Part shown: positions 36,094 to 44,334 of the stretch, piece by piece
Numbering within the stretch: position 1 is the stretch's first letter
How the letters are laid out: every line of letters starts with the position of its first letter
Origin: Microglena sp. YARC
Lineage: Eukaryota > Chlorophyta > Chlorophyceae > Chlamydomonadales > Chlamydomonadaceae
NCBI GenBank assembly: GCA_022414725.1
Contig: CM039464.1
Coordinates: forward strand, 36,794,641-36,858,640
Reading direction: 5' to 3'
Length of the DNA stretch: 64,000 nucleotides
The notes under the pieces: generated by a model
The model's input: only the letters and a program-made list of their open reading frames with translations
The model's database searches: none
What the model was told of the DNA's origin: nothing
Made by a program: the position numbers and the translations under genes

Positions 36094-36410
36094 ATATGTG
36101 TCTCACCTGGAATGCCACATGACTTGATGAGAGATGCTGCTGCTATACTTGCATTTTTCTTGAAAAGGATAGCCTTTCCTTGAGGTGCAAGGATTGGATC
36201 CACTATATAATAATCCCGAACGAAACTCTCATCCAAGCGAATGCAACTGGAAAGTCCGCCAGATGGGTTGCACGCAATTCCGCTACCAAACCGAATCGAA
36301 AGGTCTGTATTCTTGTACACCCGCGGGAGCAACTCGTTAAGAAGACATGTCCAAATTAGCGGCGGAAAACGACTGCTGACCCATGAGGGGCAATAGGTCT
36401 TGCAGGCTCA
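36094..36410 (-). CDS. Unrecognised exon-like segment
   Basis: On the minus strand one frame is open from about 36410 to a donor-like CCAG|GTGAGAC near 36104. It reads through WTCLLNELLPRVYKNTDLSI, then RFGSGIACNPSGGLSSCIRL, DESFVRDYYIVDPILA and FKKNASIAAASLIKSCGIPG. Composition is balanced, with no low complexity, unlike most frames nearby. I do not recognise a family. It may be one exon of a gene whose other exons lie under the satellite, or a remnant. Confidence 0.35.
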
Positions 36411-36572
36411 CCCGGGGGCTCACCCACCGGGCTCGCCCCAGCCAGGAAGCTGCTGTTCGGTTGCTACAGTAGCTCCGAGGAGTCGACAGGCTGGTCGCTT
36501 AAGATTCGCTCAACGTCAACGCCATGCTGTCAAGGGTAGGGTTTGTCTTTCGTCGGACTCGAGTTCGTCGGA

Positions 36573-36653
36573 TTAAGGGCGTGTTTCTACTATAGTAACT
36601 GACTGTTATAGTATAGGTATATATGGGATAACTGTTCTGCTAAAGATCAGTGA
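36573..36653. repeat. 81-bp dispersed repeat, copy 1 (identical to 58913-58993)
   Basis: From TTAAGGGCGTGTTTCTAC to GCTAAAGATCAGTGA, with no difference from the second copy. Both copies are preceded by different sequence and diverge after GATCAGTGA. TTAAGGGCG at the left edge suggests a transposon terminus, but no matching right end is seen. Confidence 0.8.
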
Positions 36654-36701
36654 TTTCCACTGATCTATAACAGCGCGTTTCCGCGCGCGCGCGCGCTGTT
36701 A
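36644..36701. repeat. Two consecutive hairpins
   Basis: AGATCAGTG (36644-36652) pairs with CACTGATCT (36658-36666) across a 5-nt loop. Immediately after, TAACAGCGCG (36668-36677) pairs with CGCGCTGTTA (36692-36701). Both stems are perfect. Downstream, GACCGCGCGTCTGTCCTCC is duplicated near 36733 and 36797. Confidence 0.75.
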
Positions 36702-37066
36702 AAGATCAGTAGATCAAATAAATATCCTTTTGACCGCGCGTCTGTCCTCCCGCGCGTTGTCGCGCGCACGCGCGCAGATAAATAAATATCCTGTTGACCG
36801 CGCATCTGTCCTCCTGCGCGTGATATATATTTTCGTCCGCATAAATTATTGTCGTCCCAATGTGAAAAAAATGTTGCGCCCTACTATGGTTTTTGCGAGT
36901 ACCGCGTCCCACTGACGTGTCCTATGCTACGGTGCCGCGTCACACTGTCGTGGTTTTATTGAAGATAAGGGTTTTTAGGGTAGAGTGTACCGATGGGTTT
37001 CGTTTCCGTCCCTGATTTTTTGTTTCATTATTTCTTTCCTAATCTAACGTCGCAACTTCTTCTGTA

Positions 37067-37317
37067 TGAAGAACAATCGTGGGAAGAAGAAGGTGGGTGC
37101 GCCTGCATCGGTAAGTGGTGCAGGTGCGGAACAGGAGCGTCTACGGGAGCGTTGCAAAAGGCATTGATTTGGATGGGCTTGCTTTCTGTCGTTGCTGGTT
37201 TTGTTCCTAGCTGGTTTGTTGGGGCCTGGCATGGCTGCAGACGGCATTTCTGCGTTAGCGAAGGCTGTGAGGTCAGTCAGTTTTGTTCAAGCGCAGATTG
37301 TGGATGTCTGGTTTTCG
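37067..37317 (+). other. Possible host exon sequence interrupted by the LINE tail
   Basis: An ATG opens MKNNRGKKKVGAPAS, followed by GTAAGT. After a possible acceptor near 37209, one frame reads GLLGPGMAADGISALAKAVR and then SVSFVQAQIVDVWFS up to the LINE 3' tail at 37318. The phases of the two pieces do not join simply, so this is only a hint. Confidence 0.25.
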
Positions 37318-37346
37318 CATTACATTACATTACATTACATTACATG
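37318..37346 (-). repeat. LINE 3' tail, pentanucleotide TGTAA repeat
   Basis: CATTACATTACATTACATTA on the plus strand, about five units, located where the 3' end of the LINE transcript would be. Simple-repeat tails instead of poly(A) are known in several LINE clades (established knowledge). Confidence 0.75.
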
Positions 37347-37600
37347 TTAAAGTCTACTTGACACCGCGAGGGTGTATGAGACTCTGTGCTTTAAACAAAA
37401 AGAAAAAGCACCCACAAAGCAAAAACCCCATTACATCAGGGGTGTGTCGAGGACAAACAAACCAAACTCCCAACCACCGTTTTGGTGGCGTAGGTATTAA
37501 ACCCCTTAGAGCCGGACCCAGATCTCAACCACTTACAGTGGCGGAGGTAAGAAGCTAACAAATGAGAAGTCACAAGAAGAAGAAAAAAAGGGATGATAAA

Positions 37601-38940
37601 TTACGGTGCCACTAAGCAGTCCAGGGCTTCCTGTCTTGCTCTTCTACAAGTAGAAAGATAGTCGGCTAGGTTGCTCCAAAAAGACTTAGTGCCATTTCCA
37701 TTCATATAGGTTCTGAATGTGGAATCGCAGAATTCCACATTCCATACGGTTAAGTTGGTATCCTCATGGACATGCCTATAAATATCTGTAAACAGCTTCT
37801 GGTAGCGGAGGCGAATATCATTATAAAAAGGGCACTCAAACATATGCATTTCATCCTCAGGTTTTTGGAACCCACACATTTGACAGTGTCTCATTGAGCG
37901 AGGGATGTGTGCTCTATCCACCACCCTCATTCTTTCTGTGTTCAGCCAATGGGAACCCATTCTAAACTGTGCTATAGAACGAATCTGATCCTGCTTATGT
38001 AAGGCGGATGTAAAGGGAATCAAGCCATTCTCATCATTGCTGTTGGCTGCGAACCATTTTTGGTATTGGAGGCGTTTAAAGCCAACCCTTCTCTCATCAG
38101 GGATGTCTCTAACTGCATTGGTGTCACTTGGGTACTTAAACCTCCATGACTCAAAAACTTCAGATATAATACCTTCGACATCGACAGCCTCCAAAATGTT
38201 GATGTTTTTACTGGATCCTAGCTTGTGGAGAGCACAACGCAAGTCATGAACCCAGCCAGTGTTGGAGTCAAAAGATTCCTCAAGAGCCATTCTAATGAGA
38301 TCCTCAGGTTCTTTATGTATGGTCTTGTTCCAGAAGCGCAAAGCTTGTTTAAGCCAAGCAAAACACAACGGGGTTCTACCCAGCTCTTCCATGATAATAT
38401 TAGATGTAGTAGATTGGCAAACACCCAACATTTGTTTAAGTATACCTCTATGCCATTTCTCACAAGCATGGTCATTTGAGATAAGTGTGTTGTTCAGAAT
38501 AGAAGGAGCCCACACCTCACAGCCAAAATTCAGGATAGGTTGTACAAGAGAATCAAACAGGTGGGTGAGAATATCAATATTGTATATCTCCATAGTATGG
38601 CATCGCCTACGGAGCATGTGGTGTGCCTTTTGGGCCTTAGTGAGCATCCTAGAAAAAGCAGCTTTTGCACGATTGCTTGAGTCACCATCCACAAAGAGGG
38701 ATCCCAAGTAGATAAAAGATAACTTTGTAGAAAGTTGTGCTCCATCATAGACAAATTTGTAATCAGGATCCATGCGGGCCTCATCACAGAATTGCTTGTT
38801 GAAAACGACAATCTCAGTTTTCTTTATATTCACAGCCATCTTAGTAGCCTCACAGAAATCTCTCAGACAGTCAAGCATCGCTTGCATATCTGCCGGGGAT
38901 TCTGCCATTATAGCTAGGTCATCAGCATAAAGTAACAGTT
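37601..38940 (-). CDS. LINE reverse transcriptase, palm end to C-terminal zinc finger
   Basis: This frame holds the RT catalytic box LLLYADDLAIMAES just before the first internal Met (38908), then KMAVNIKKTEIVVFN, the YLG motif (FIYLGSLF) and GCEVWAPS. About 120 residues before the end is a finger CQMCGFQKPEDEMHMFEC (C-x2-C-x9-H-x3-C, zf-RVT-like). The stop is at 37601. The upstream palm sits in another frame, so this piece is the continuation of the 38914-39618 ORF after a one-base shift. Expected role: target-primed reverse transcription of the LINE RNA. About 435 residues follow the YADD box, typical of the thumb and C-terminal region in jockey/CRE-like elements; I cannot fix the clade. 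Confidence 0.85.
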
Positions 38941-39618
38941 GCAGAATCTTTCCCCTAAGCTCAGCCCTACATTTGGGAGCTTGGATTGGAGGAACGATTC
39001 AATTCTATCAATGAACAGACCGAATAGGAGTGGGGATAGGGGGTCTCCTTGTTTAACTCCTACAAGGGATGGAAAGGAGGATCCAATGTCCCCATGTAGG
39101 CGAACTTGGAAAACAACATGAATATACATGGACTTCAGAATACTGAGATAGGGGTCCTTGACTCCTAGCCTTGCTAAGCAATCCCATAGCAAGTCTCTGT
39201 TGACCCAATCATAAGCCTTCTTGAAATCAACAAAAGCCACAAAGAGTGGTTTTTCTTTTTCTCTATATTTATCTACAATATGGTTAAGAATGAATGATGC
39301 ATCTGCAGTACCCCTACCACTTCTAAATCCATATTGGCCAGCGGCTCTGAGGTTGAATTCTTCTGACCAATCATCTAGTCTACGTAGCATGCAAAGGGAG
39401 AAGATCTTTCCTATGGAGTTGCTCACCGCAAGACCTCGATAGTTGTCCTTGTCATACACACTGCCTTTGGATTTGGGTACGGGTACCAAGGCAGCTGCAG
39501 CCCATTGGCTAGGGTAAGAAGTCTTCCAGATGAAATTAAACAGGTTAGTCATAGCTTGTACAAATCGGGAGTTTGGCTTCATGGGAAGCAAATCTGTACC
39601 ATTCTGCAGGGATACCAT
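38914..39618 (-). CDS. LINE reverse transcriptase, fingers and palm
   Basis: Shows the ordered RT blocks: WAAAALVPVPKSKG, then DNYRGLAVSNSIGKIFSLCM, GQYGFRSGRGTADASFI, block A FVAFVDFKKAYDWVNRDLLW with the first catalytic Asp, and block B GVKQGDPLSPLLFGLFID. It ends ERFCNCYFMLMT just where YADD should come. One more base in the GGGG run (plus-strand CCCC at 38952-38955) would restore GKILQLLLYADD in frame. A homopolymer sequencing error or a genuine inactivating deletion both fit. The upstream frame joins the linker ORF through another shift near 39570. Confidence 0.85.
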   Translation of the reverse strand: MVSLQNGTDLLPMKPNSRFVQAMTNLFNFIWKTSYPSQWAAAALVPVPKSKGSVYDKDNYRGLAVSNSIGKIFSLCMLRRLDDWSEEFNLRAAGQYGFRSGRGTADASFILNHIVDKYREKEKPLFVAFVDFKKAYDWVNRDLLWDCLARLGVKDPYLSILKSMYIHVVFQVRLHGDIGSSFPSLVGVKQGDPLSPLLFGLFIDRIESFLQSKLPNVGLSLGERFCNCYFMLMT

Positions 39619-40519
39619 CTACCCCGGGGGAGGAGTTTTTCCGTAGGGATTGGAGAACAGAAAACACCTCCTTGGTGGTAAAGTCTTGACATAACCATGT
39701 TGGTGCGGCCTCTATCTGAGGTCCATCAGCTTGAGGGACAAAGTCCCTAGCATCCAGACTTGGATCAATACCTACTTGCACATCAAAGAGGTCTGCAAAA
39801 TAATCAGTCCAATCATGAATTGTGATGTCTGCCGTAGTGGCCTTGTTAGGCTCACGCACGTCTTTCCAAAAACTTTTCGGATTATGCCGAAGATTCGTAT
39901 GAAGGTTCTCCATGCGTGTTTCTAGCCACTTCCTCTTCTTTCTTCTGAGAATCCTCTTGTACTCCTTGTGCATAGAACCAGCCAAGTCAGAGCTAGAGCC
40001 ATGTTGATGTTCTGCTTGGCTTGCTGCCTGTCTAGCACGATTGCATTCATCATCATACCATGCGTTCACGGGCCCGTGCTTACGCTTAGCTACAGGTTTG
40101 TGACATGGTGTGCATTTGCTTATGGCTAGTTCAATAGCACTAGCAATCCCCTTCTCTGAATCTTCCATAGATGAGCTATGGAGTGCATTGTCAAGTAATC
40201 GGTTAACGTCTGGATCACGCTTAATTGTGTGTGCATACATCTGGACATAGTTGTCTTTCCATTTCAGTTTGGGCGAAGGTTTACCACCAGCAGGTGTACT
40301 AATAGTACCTTGAGAAGGCCTAAGGGTAGCATCTGGTATGTGGAGTGTGATAGGCATGTGGTCAAACTTTCCACCCCCGGGCCTGAGAGGGCAGTCATGC
40401 TTGGGAGCCACACTAAACTTGACACCTGGGGTGTTGAGAAGACTAGGGGCGGCTAGCGCATAATCAATGACAGATTTCTTGTCCATGACATCTGCAAAGA
40501 AGGTATGTGCACCTTGCAT
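39545..40519 (-). CDS. LINE endonuclease C-terminal part and linker to RT
   Basis: Begins with the end of the endonuclease fold: KKSVIDYALAAPSLL (S-x-I-D-Y) and GGGKFDHMPITLHI (the catalytic D-H pair). A basic linker follows with WYDDECNRARQAASQA and RILRRKKRKWLETRMENLHT, then the RT start EVFSVLQSLRKNSSPGVDGI. It breaks at EAKLPICTSYD near 39570, where the next frame continues NSRFVQAMTNLFNF. The order endonuclease-linker-RT is that of APE-type LINEs. Confidence 0.8.
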   Translation of the reverse strand: MQGAHTFFADVMDKKSVIDYALAAPSLLNTPGVKFSVAPKHDCPLRPGGGKFDHMPITLHIPDATLRPSQGTISTPAGGKPSPKLKWKDNYVQMYAHTIKRDPDVNRLLDNALHSSSMEDSEKGIASAIELAISKCTPCHKPVAKRKHGPVNAWYDDECNRARQAASQAEHQHGSSSDLAGSMHKEYKRILRRKKRKWLETRMENLHTNLRHNPKSFWKDVREPNKATTADITIHDWTDYFADLFDVQVGIDPSLDARDFVPQADGPQIEAAPTWLCQDFTTKEVFSVLQSLRKNSSPGVDGIPAEWYRFASHEAKLPICTSYD

Positions 40520-40538
40520 ATCACCTTCTGTTCTACCG

Positions 40539-41171
40539 TTAAGGATGATAAGACCAGTTACTACACATAGCTGGAGTAGGGCCCCCCCAATCGATTGGGG
40601 GGAGCTGTGTCCATGCTACACCTCGGTTGAATGGTTTGGTTGGGGCTGTACTATTGGTTTGGGATACTGGTTCATCTCCTAACTCGGTATCATCATTGTC
40701 CACACCAAGACCAATCCGAGCGTTGAAGTCACCCATCACCATAACGTTGCCTTTTTCCTGGAAGTTCCCAATGATTTTACCTAGAGTGAGGAAGTGGTCC
40801 TCTATACTAATGCAGTCGTCACCATGTTTGTAGTATGAGCTGTTAGCATGTGGGATATAGCACACACCAATGTGTGTTCCATGTATGCGAATCCATGCCA
40901 TGCCTAATTCAGGTGCCTCATGGACTAAAGTAGCATTTAGGCAAGTGCGGACATAGATAGCGACCCCCCCATCCTTGCTCAACTTGGGGCGAGGGGCACA
41001 AGAAAGGCATTTGAAACCTGGAATGTGGGGGGTGTCTAGCTGGCCACGCACCCCTGTGTGAGAAAACAATAAAATGTTGTGTTTTCTCACCACTTTCATT
41101 GCTGCACCGCAGCTGCTTAGAACACTGAGTTGTCCTCTGATGTTCCATGCAAGGCACCTTAGTCCACTTCA
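40539..41171 (-). CDS. LINE APE-type endonuclease, N-terminal part
   Basis: The frame opens after a TGA near 41172 with LRCLAWNIRGQL (the conserved N-terminal WN motif). It then reads LFSHTGVRGQ, GGVAIYVRTCL, AWIRIHGTHIGVCYIPHANS and VMVMGDFNARIGLGV (catalytic G-D-x-N). No Met precedes the WN motif in frame, so the start is missing or shifted. The coding frame is broken by a short palindromic insertion at about 40580-40604. Expected function: nicking of the target DNA. Confidence 0.8.
40583..40602. repeat. Perfect 20-bp palindrome inserted in the LINE endonuclease
   Basis: CCCCCCAATCGATTGGGGGG. On the minus strand the flanking codons TGGACACAGCTC and CTCCAGCTATGTGTA read WTQL and LQLCVVTGLI once the segment of about 25 bp is ignored. 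The palindrome therefore looks inserted into otherwise intact coding sequence. Confidence 0.7.
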
Positions 41172-41179
41172 TGCATCAG

Positions 41180-41460
41180 TCGATGAGACACCTGAGGGGG
41201 GGGCCTTGTCCCGCACCTTCAGGAGTCCTCATAATGCGTTCGTGCAGTTTTATCCCGGGAATGGACTGTTCGCTGATCCGTTCCAGGCTTCCTTTTGTCC
41301 CCTTCATACGGGGACCCGCAATCAGACGGTCACTCCCCCCCGAACGAGTGTCTGTCCATTGTTTGCCGGCAAAATACATTTCCCTCCTGTTAGTTTTCAG
41401 TTCCGGATGGTGGAGGCCCTGGAATGCGCTGTCTCTGGGCAACGCGCCGAAAGATAGGTG
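41180..41460. other. Ambiguous open segment ending in a donor-like site
   Basis: Several overlapping frames are open on both strands (plus: HNAFVQFYPGNGLFADPFQ; minus: ERISEQSIPGIKLHERIMRT). AAAGATAG|GTGAGT at 41461 resembles a donor on the plus strand. I cannot choose a frame. It may be LINE 5' UTR or host exon. Confidence 0.25.
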
Positions 41461-41699
41461 AGTTGTGTGGTTTTTGTGTGATCTGGGTTGCTTTATGGTA
41501 GGATTGGGGGGGGGGGGGGCAGCGGACGAGTACCGGGCGAAAACCGGTCTCGGGAGTCCTGCGGTTCCGAGCGTACACCCCTTTGGCAGGTACTCCTGTT
41601 CCAATGTTCCTGTTATCTAGCGTTCTTAAGAGTTTGGCGCAATTTTGATCGACCGAAAAGTGAGGGCAACAAATATGTTTTTTGGTCCATGACGATTCG

Positions 41700-42345
41700 A
41701 TCATGTTGATCTTGCTGCTGCTTGCGTCCTTGCTTCTGCTTGCGTCCTTTCTGCTGCTGCTTGGGTCCTTGTGGGGAGGGGGAGGAGGAGCGTCGGAGGG
41801 AGGGAGAGGAGGAGAGGAGGGTCGCTGGCATGATGGGGGAGGAGTAGCATTGGGGGGAGGGGAGGAGTAGTGTTCAGGGGAGGGGAAGGAGAAGTGTTGG
41901 TCACTTGCTTGGAGGGAGGGGGTCAGGGGGAGGAGGGTCGGTGGCAAGAGGTGGAGGAGTAGCATTGGGGGGAGGTGGAGGAGTAGCATTGAGGGTAGGA
42001 GGAGTAGTAGCGATGGGGGAGGGGGAGGAGTGTCGCTGGAAAGAGGGGGAGGAGTACCATTGGGGGAGGGGGAGGAGTAGTGTTGAGGGGTGGGGGAGGA
42101 GATTTGTTGGAATGTTGGAGTGAGGGGGAGGAGGGTTACTGGCAATTGGGGGAGGAGTAGCATTGGGGGGGTGGAGGAGGAGCATTGACGGTAGGGGGAG
42201 GAGTGTTGGAGGGAAGTGGAGGAGTGTTTCTTGTGGGAGGGGGCGGAGTAGCATTGGTTGGAGGGGGAGGAATTACATTGGGTGGAGGTGGAGGGGAAGC
42301 GTTGGTGGGAGGGGGGGGGGGTCACTGGCGGAGGGGGAGGAATAG
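41700..42345. repeat. GGAGGAGTAGCATTGGGGG degenerate minisatellite, flanked by TGCTTGCGTCCTTGCTG repeats
   Basis: Purine-rich units of 25-40 bp (GGGGGAGGAGTAGCATT) repeat about 15 times. A TGCTTGCGTCCTTGCTGC cryptic repeat lies to the left (41705-41770) and again to the right (42500-42790). The open frames on either strand are Ser/Pro/Leu or Gly low complexity. Confidence 0.85.
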
Positions 42346-42428
42346 GATTTAGGGAGGAGTAGCATTGTGGTTGGATGTTCTGATATGTAGTGATTTGTGG
42401 TGCGTTTCGGTGCTACTGTTTGCTTTGG

Positions 42429-42431
<3 letters not shown>

Positions 42432-42462
<31 letters not shown>
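42432..42462. repeat. Poly-G run of 31
   Basis: Uninterrupted G run. Others of similar kind lie at 9555 (C30), 55602 and 55709, 56247, 58879 (C29), 61849 and 62597. Confidence 0.95.
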
Positions 42463-42464
<2 letters not shown>

Positions 42465-42958
42465 GCCAGCGGATGACGTGAGGGAAAAATCCAGTCTTGG
42501 GTATTGCCTCGCTCATGCTGGTGCTTGCGTATTTGCTGCTGCTGCTTGTGTCCTCGATGCTGCTGCTGTTGCTGCTTGCGTCCTCGATGTGCTTGCCTCC
42601 TTGCTGCAGTGCTTGCGTCCTTGCTGCTGCTCCTGCTTGTGTTTAGCAGCTGGTGCTTGCGTCCTTGCTGCCGCTTGCGTCCTTGCTGGTACTGCTGGCG
42701 TCCTTCCTTGCTGCTTGTTTTATTTGCTTGCGTCCTCGCTGCTTTTGTCCTTGCTGCTAGTGTCCTTGGTGCTTGCTGTTTCGTACGTTGCTTTGATGTG
42801 TGGAGTGCGGACTGCTTTATGCATCTTTGGTATCATTTGGGCTGTGTGGACTCTGTGTTATTTCAGTTTGGTGTGATGCTCTTACTTTATGTCGTTTTAG
42901 TCTTGGCTCATTTGCGCAATCCCTTCTTCATTCTAATGATTCCCTTTTTTTGTCTTTG

Positions 42959-43155
42959 CAGGCTGTAATTCAAAGCGAGCGCTTTTGCGCTTTTGGGCGC
43001 TGACTTTTTGACCCCCTCTGCGCTTTAAGCGCAGTTTTTTGCAACCCCTTGTGGGCGCTGCAAGCAATTTTTGCGTTTTTTGCACTACAAAGCGCAGTTT
43101 TTTTGTTTTCAAGTGCGCTAAAGCGCTGGCCAATTTTGCCATTTGAAGTACCCTG
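42959..43155. mobile_element. hAT-like MITE, copy with diverged left terminus
   Basis: 197 bp from CAGGCTGTAATTCAAAGCG to CATTTGAAGTACCCTG, inverted relative to the copy at 62303-62497 and similar along its whole length (GCGCTTTAAGCGC, CAAGCAATTTTTGCG, CAAGTGCGCTAAAGCGC). No 8-bp duplication is visible, so it is older or rearranged at the left edge. It lies just upstream of the membrane-protein frame. Confidence 0.75.
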
Positions 43156-43661
43156 GTCCGGGTTGCCATTTTCCGACTCCTTGGCTCGTTGTTTTTTTAT
43201 GGTACTTTCCGTAGCTATGATTCCCCCGGCCTTCCTTTTATCCTTGCTGAAAGGAGCTGCTGATAGTAACCGCTTGGGGTCTATGTTTGCTTCTGCAAAA
43301 TTGATGACAAGGCAAGGTGGTTTTTCCCTTTTCCTTTGTGTGGGCAGTTGCGTATGTGTGTTGCTTGTTGCAGCCTTCATATTTCATCATGACATCCTTC
43401 CTGTTGTCAATGTTGCGACTATCTTTATTGCACCCCTTTCAGCTGTCTTGTGTGGTTGGCTGTGGTGGGCACTTATCGAATATCCAGTTGAGTGGGCTAC
43501 TTGTCCTATTGTTGTAAAGGGTACCCCCCCTAGTCTCCTTTTCAAGGTTGTGCGACGCATTGATACGATTAAGTGCATGCGTCCGTCTGTCCTTGCCTCG
43601 GTTCTTGGCTTGGCTGTGGTCTTTAGGTTGTACGTAATTTGTGGAGTTGGACCATGCCTGA
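43156..43661 (+). pseudogene. Multi-pass membrane protein gene, part before the TRIM insertion
   Basis: One frame is open here from the MITE edge; the first Met after the MITE is at 43199. It encodes four strongly hydrophobic segments: FFMVLSVAMIPPAFLLSLL, GFSLFLCVGSCVCVLLVAAF, VATIFIAPLSAVLCGWLWWA and VLASVLGLAVVFRLYVICGV. Basic loops lie between them (KVVRRIDTIKCMR). The TGATGTAG that ends the ORF is made by the TRIM terminus. Skipping the TRIM and one target copy, the frame continues LKAALSAISFGGVEGAMWWT and into a fifth hydrophobic stretch. No family recognised. The 5' end is unclear because the MITE occupies it; an acceptor may lie nearby. Confidence 0.5.
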
Positions 43662-43743
43662 TGTAGCTCCATAACCTGCTACTAGCCTAACTTGACATCT
43701 CGAGACTGTCTTTTCGATGCCCCCATGGCTTAGTTCGGCTTCA
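43662..43743 (+). repeat. TRIM 5' LTR
   Basis: 82 bp, TGTAGCTCCATAACCTGCTA at the start and TTCGGCTTCA at the end. Confidence 0.85.
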
Positions 43744-43744
43744 C

Positions 43745-43756
43745 TGGTTTCAGAGC
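43745..43756 (+). promoter_or_regulatory. TRIM primer-binding site
   Basis: TGGTTTCAGAGC, complementary (one mismatch) to the 3' end of initiator tRNA-Met. Confidence 0.7.
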
Positions 43757-44052
43757 TTGGTCACAGGAAAATCAAGGGGAGTACGAATCTCAATGCTTGC
43801 AAGGATCCGCAGTGTTTTCGAGTCGAAAGGATAACATTCCCTTAACCAATCACGCACGATGCATCAACGTAAAGTTGGTGTGTACGACGGCGGGGGTCTG
43901 TCAAGGAAGTACGATCAAGAACGGTCGAAGAGTACTTGGTTCGAAGGAGCGACGGTTCAAGGTAGGCGGAGGTTGCTGTCCCGACGGAGATCGGATCGTG
44001 TACCTGAGCCTAGATTCGAGGACGCTTCCCTTTCAAAGGAGGGGGGGGGGAG

Positions 44053-44133
44053 TGTAGCAGGATAGCCTGCTACTAGCTAATTTGACATCTCGAGATTGTC
44101 TTTTCGAAGTCCCCATAGCCTAGTTCGGCTTCA
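44053..44133 (+). repeat. TRIM 3' LTR
   Basis: 81 bp. It opens TGTAGCAGGATAGCCTGCTA, where GTAGCAGG and CCTGCTAC form a hairpin, and ends TTCGGCTTCA. Confidence 0.85.
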
Positions 44134-44138
44134 CCTGA

Positions 44139-44221
44139 AGGCTGCATTGTCGGCCATTTCGTTTGGCGGTGTGGAAGGTGCTATGTGGTGGACTTTCTTC
44201 TTTATCACGGTGCGTGTTTAA
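44139..44221 (+). pseudogene. Membrane protein gene, part after the TRIM insertion
   Basis: Continues the frame of 43156-43661 once the TRIM is skipped. It reads KAALSAISFGGVEGAMWWT then FFFITVRV to a TAA at 44219-44221. Alternatively the exon ends at ACG|GTGCGT (44210), and an acceptor TGTTGCAG ending at 44288 opens VLAINPSRNARFTK followed by another GT at 44331. The continuing hydrophobicity and open frame support a real interrupted gene. Confidence 0.45.
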
Positions 44222-44334
44222 TTGTACATTGTGTTCTATATTTATACTGAATTCCATGATTGAATCTAGTGTTTTATTCATGTTGCAGGTTCTTGCTATC
44301 AATCCATCGCGCAATGCACGCTTTACTAAGGTCT

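Larger units (their letters stand above)
37318..41172 (-). mobile_element. Non-LTR retrotransposon (LINE), minus strand, with frameshifts
   Basis: Reading right to left: APE-type endonuclease from about 41170, linker, reverse transcriptase, CCHC-type finger, stop at 37601, a 3' UTR of about 255 bp, and a (TGTAA)n tail at 37318-37346. The element is coherent over 3.85 kb, but the reading frame is broken at least three times (about 40580, 39570 and 38953). No target-site duplication was recognised. The right boundary is set only by where the endonuclease frame begins, so the 5' end may be truncated or may extend further. Confidence 0.85.
43657..44138. mobile_element. TRIM (miniature LTR retrotransposon) with complete structure
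   Basis: 472 bp (43662-44133) between two copies of CCTGA (43657-43661 and 44134-44138), the 5-bp target duplication. LTRs of 82 and 81 bp begin TGTAGC and end GGCTTCA. One nucleotide after the left LTR is TGGTTTCAGAGC, an 11/12 match to the initiator-Met tRNA primer-binding sequence TGGTATCAGAGC. A polypurine tract with AAAGGAGGGGGGGGGGAG lies directly before the right LTR. The interior is about 309 bp and codes for nothing. LTR-LTR differences are about ten substitutions and one indel, so the insertion is not recent. TRIMs depend on another element for reverse transcriptase and integrase (family knowledge). Confidence 0.85.

Noticed and set aside
42397..42968. Cys/Leu-rich plus-strand ORFs
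   Set aside because: They read through TGCTTGCGTCCTTGCTGC repeats and poly-G; no conserved domain.
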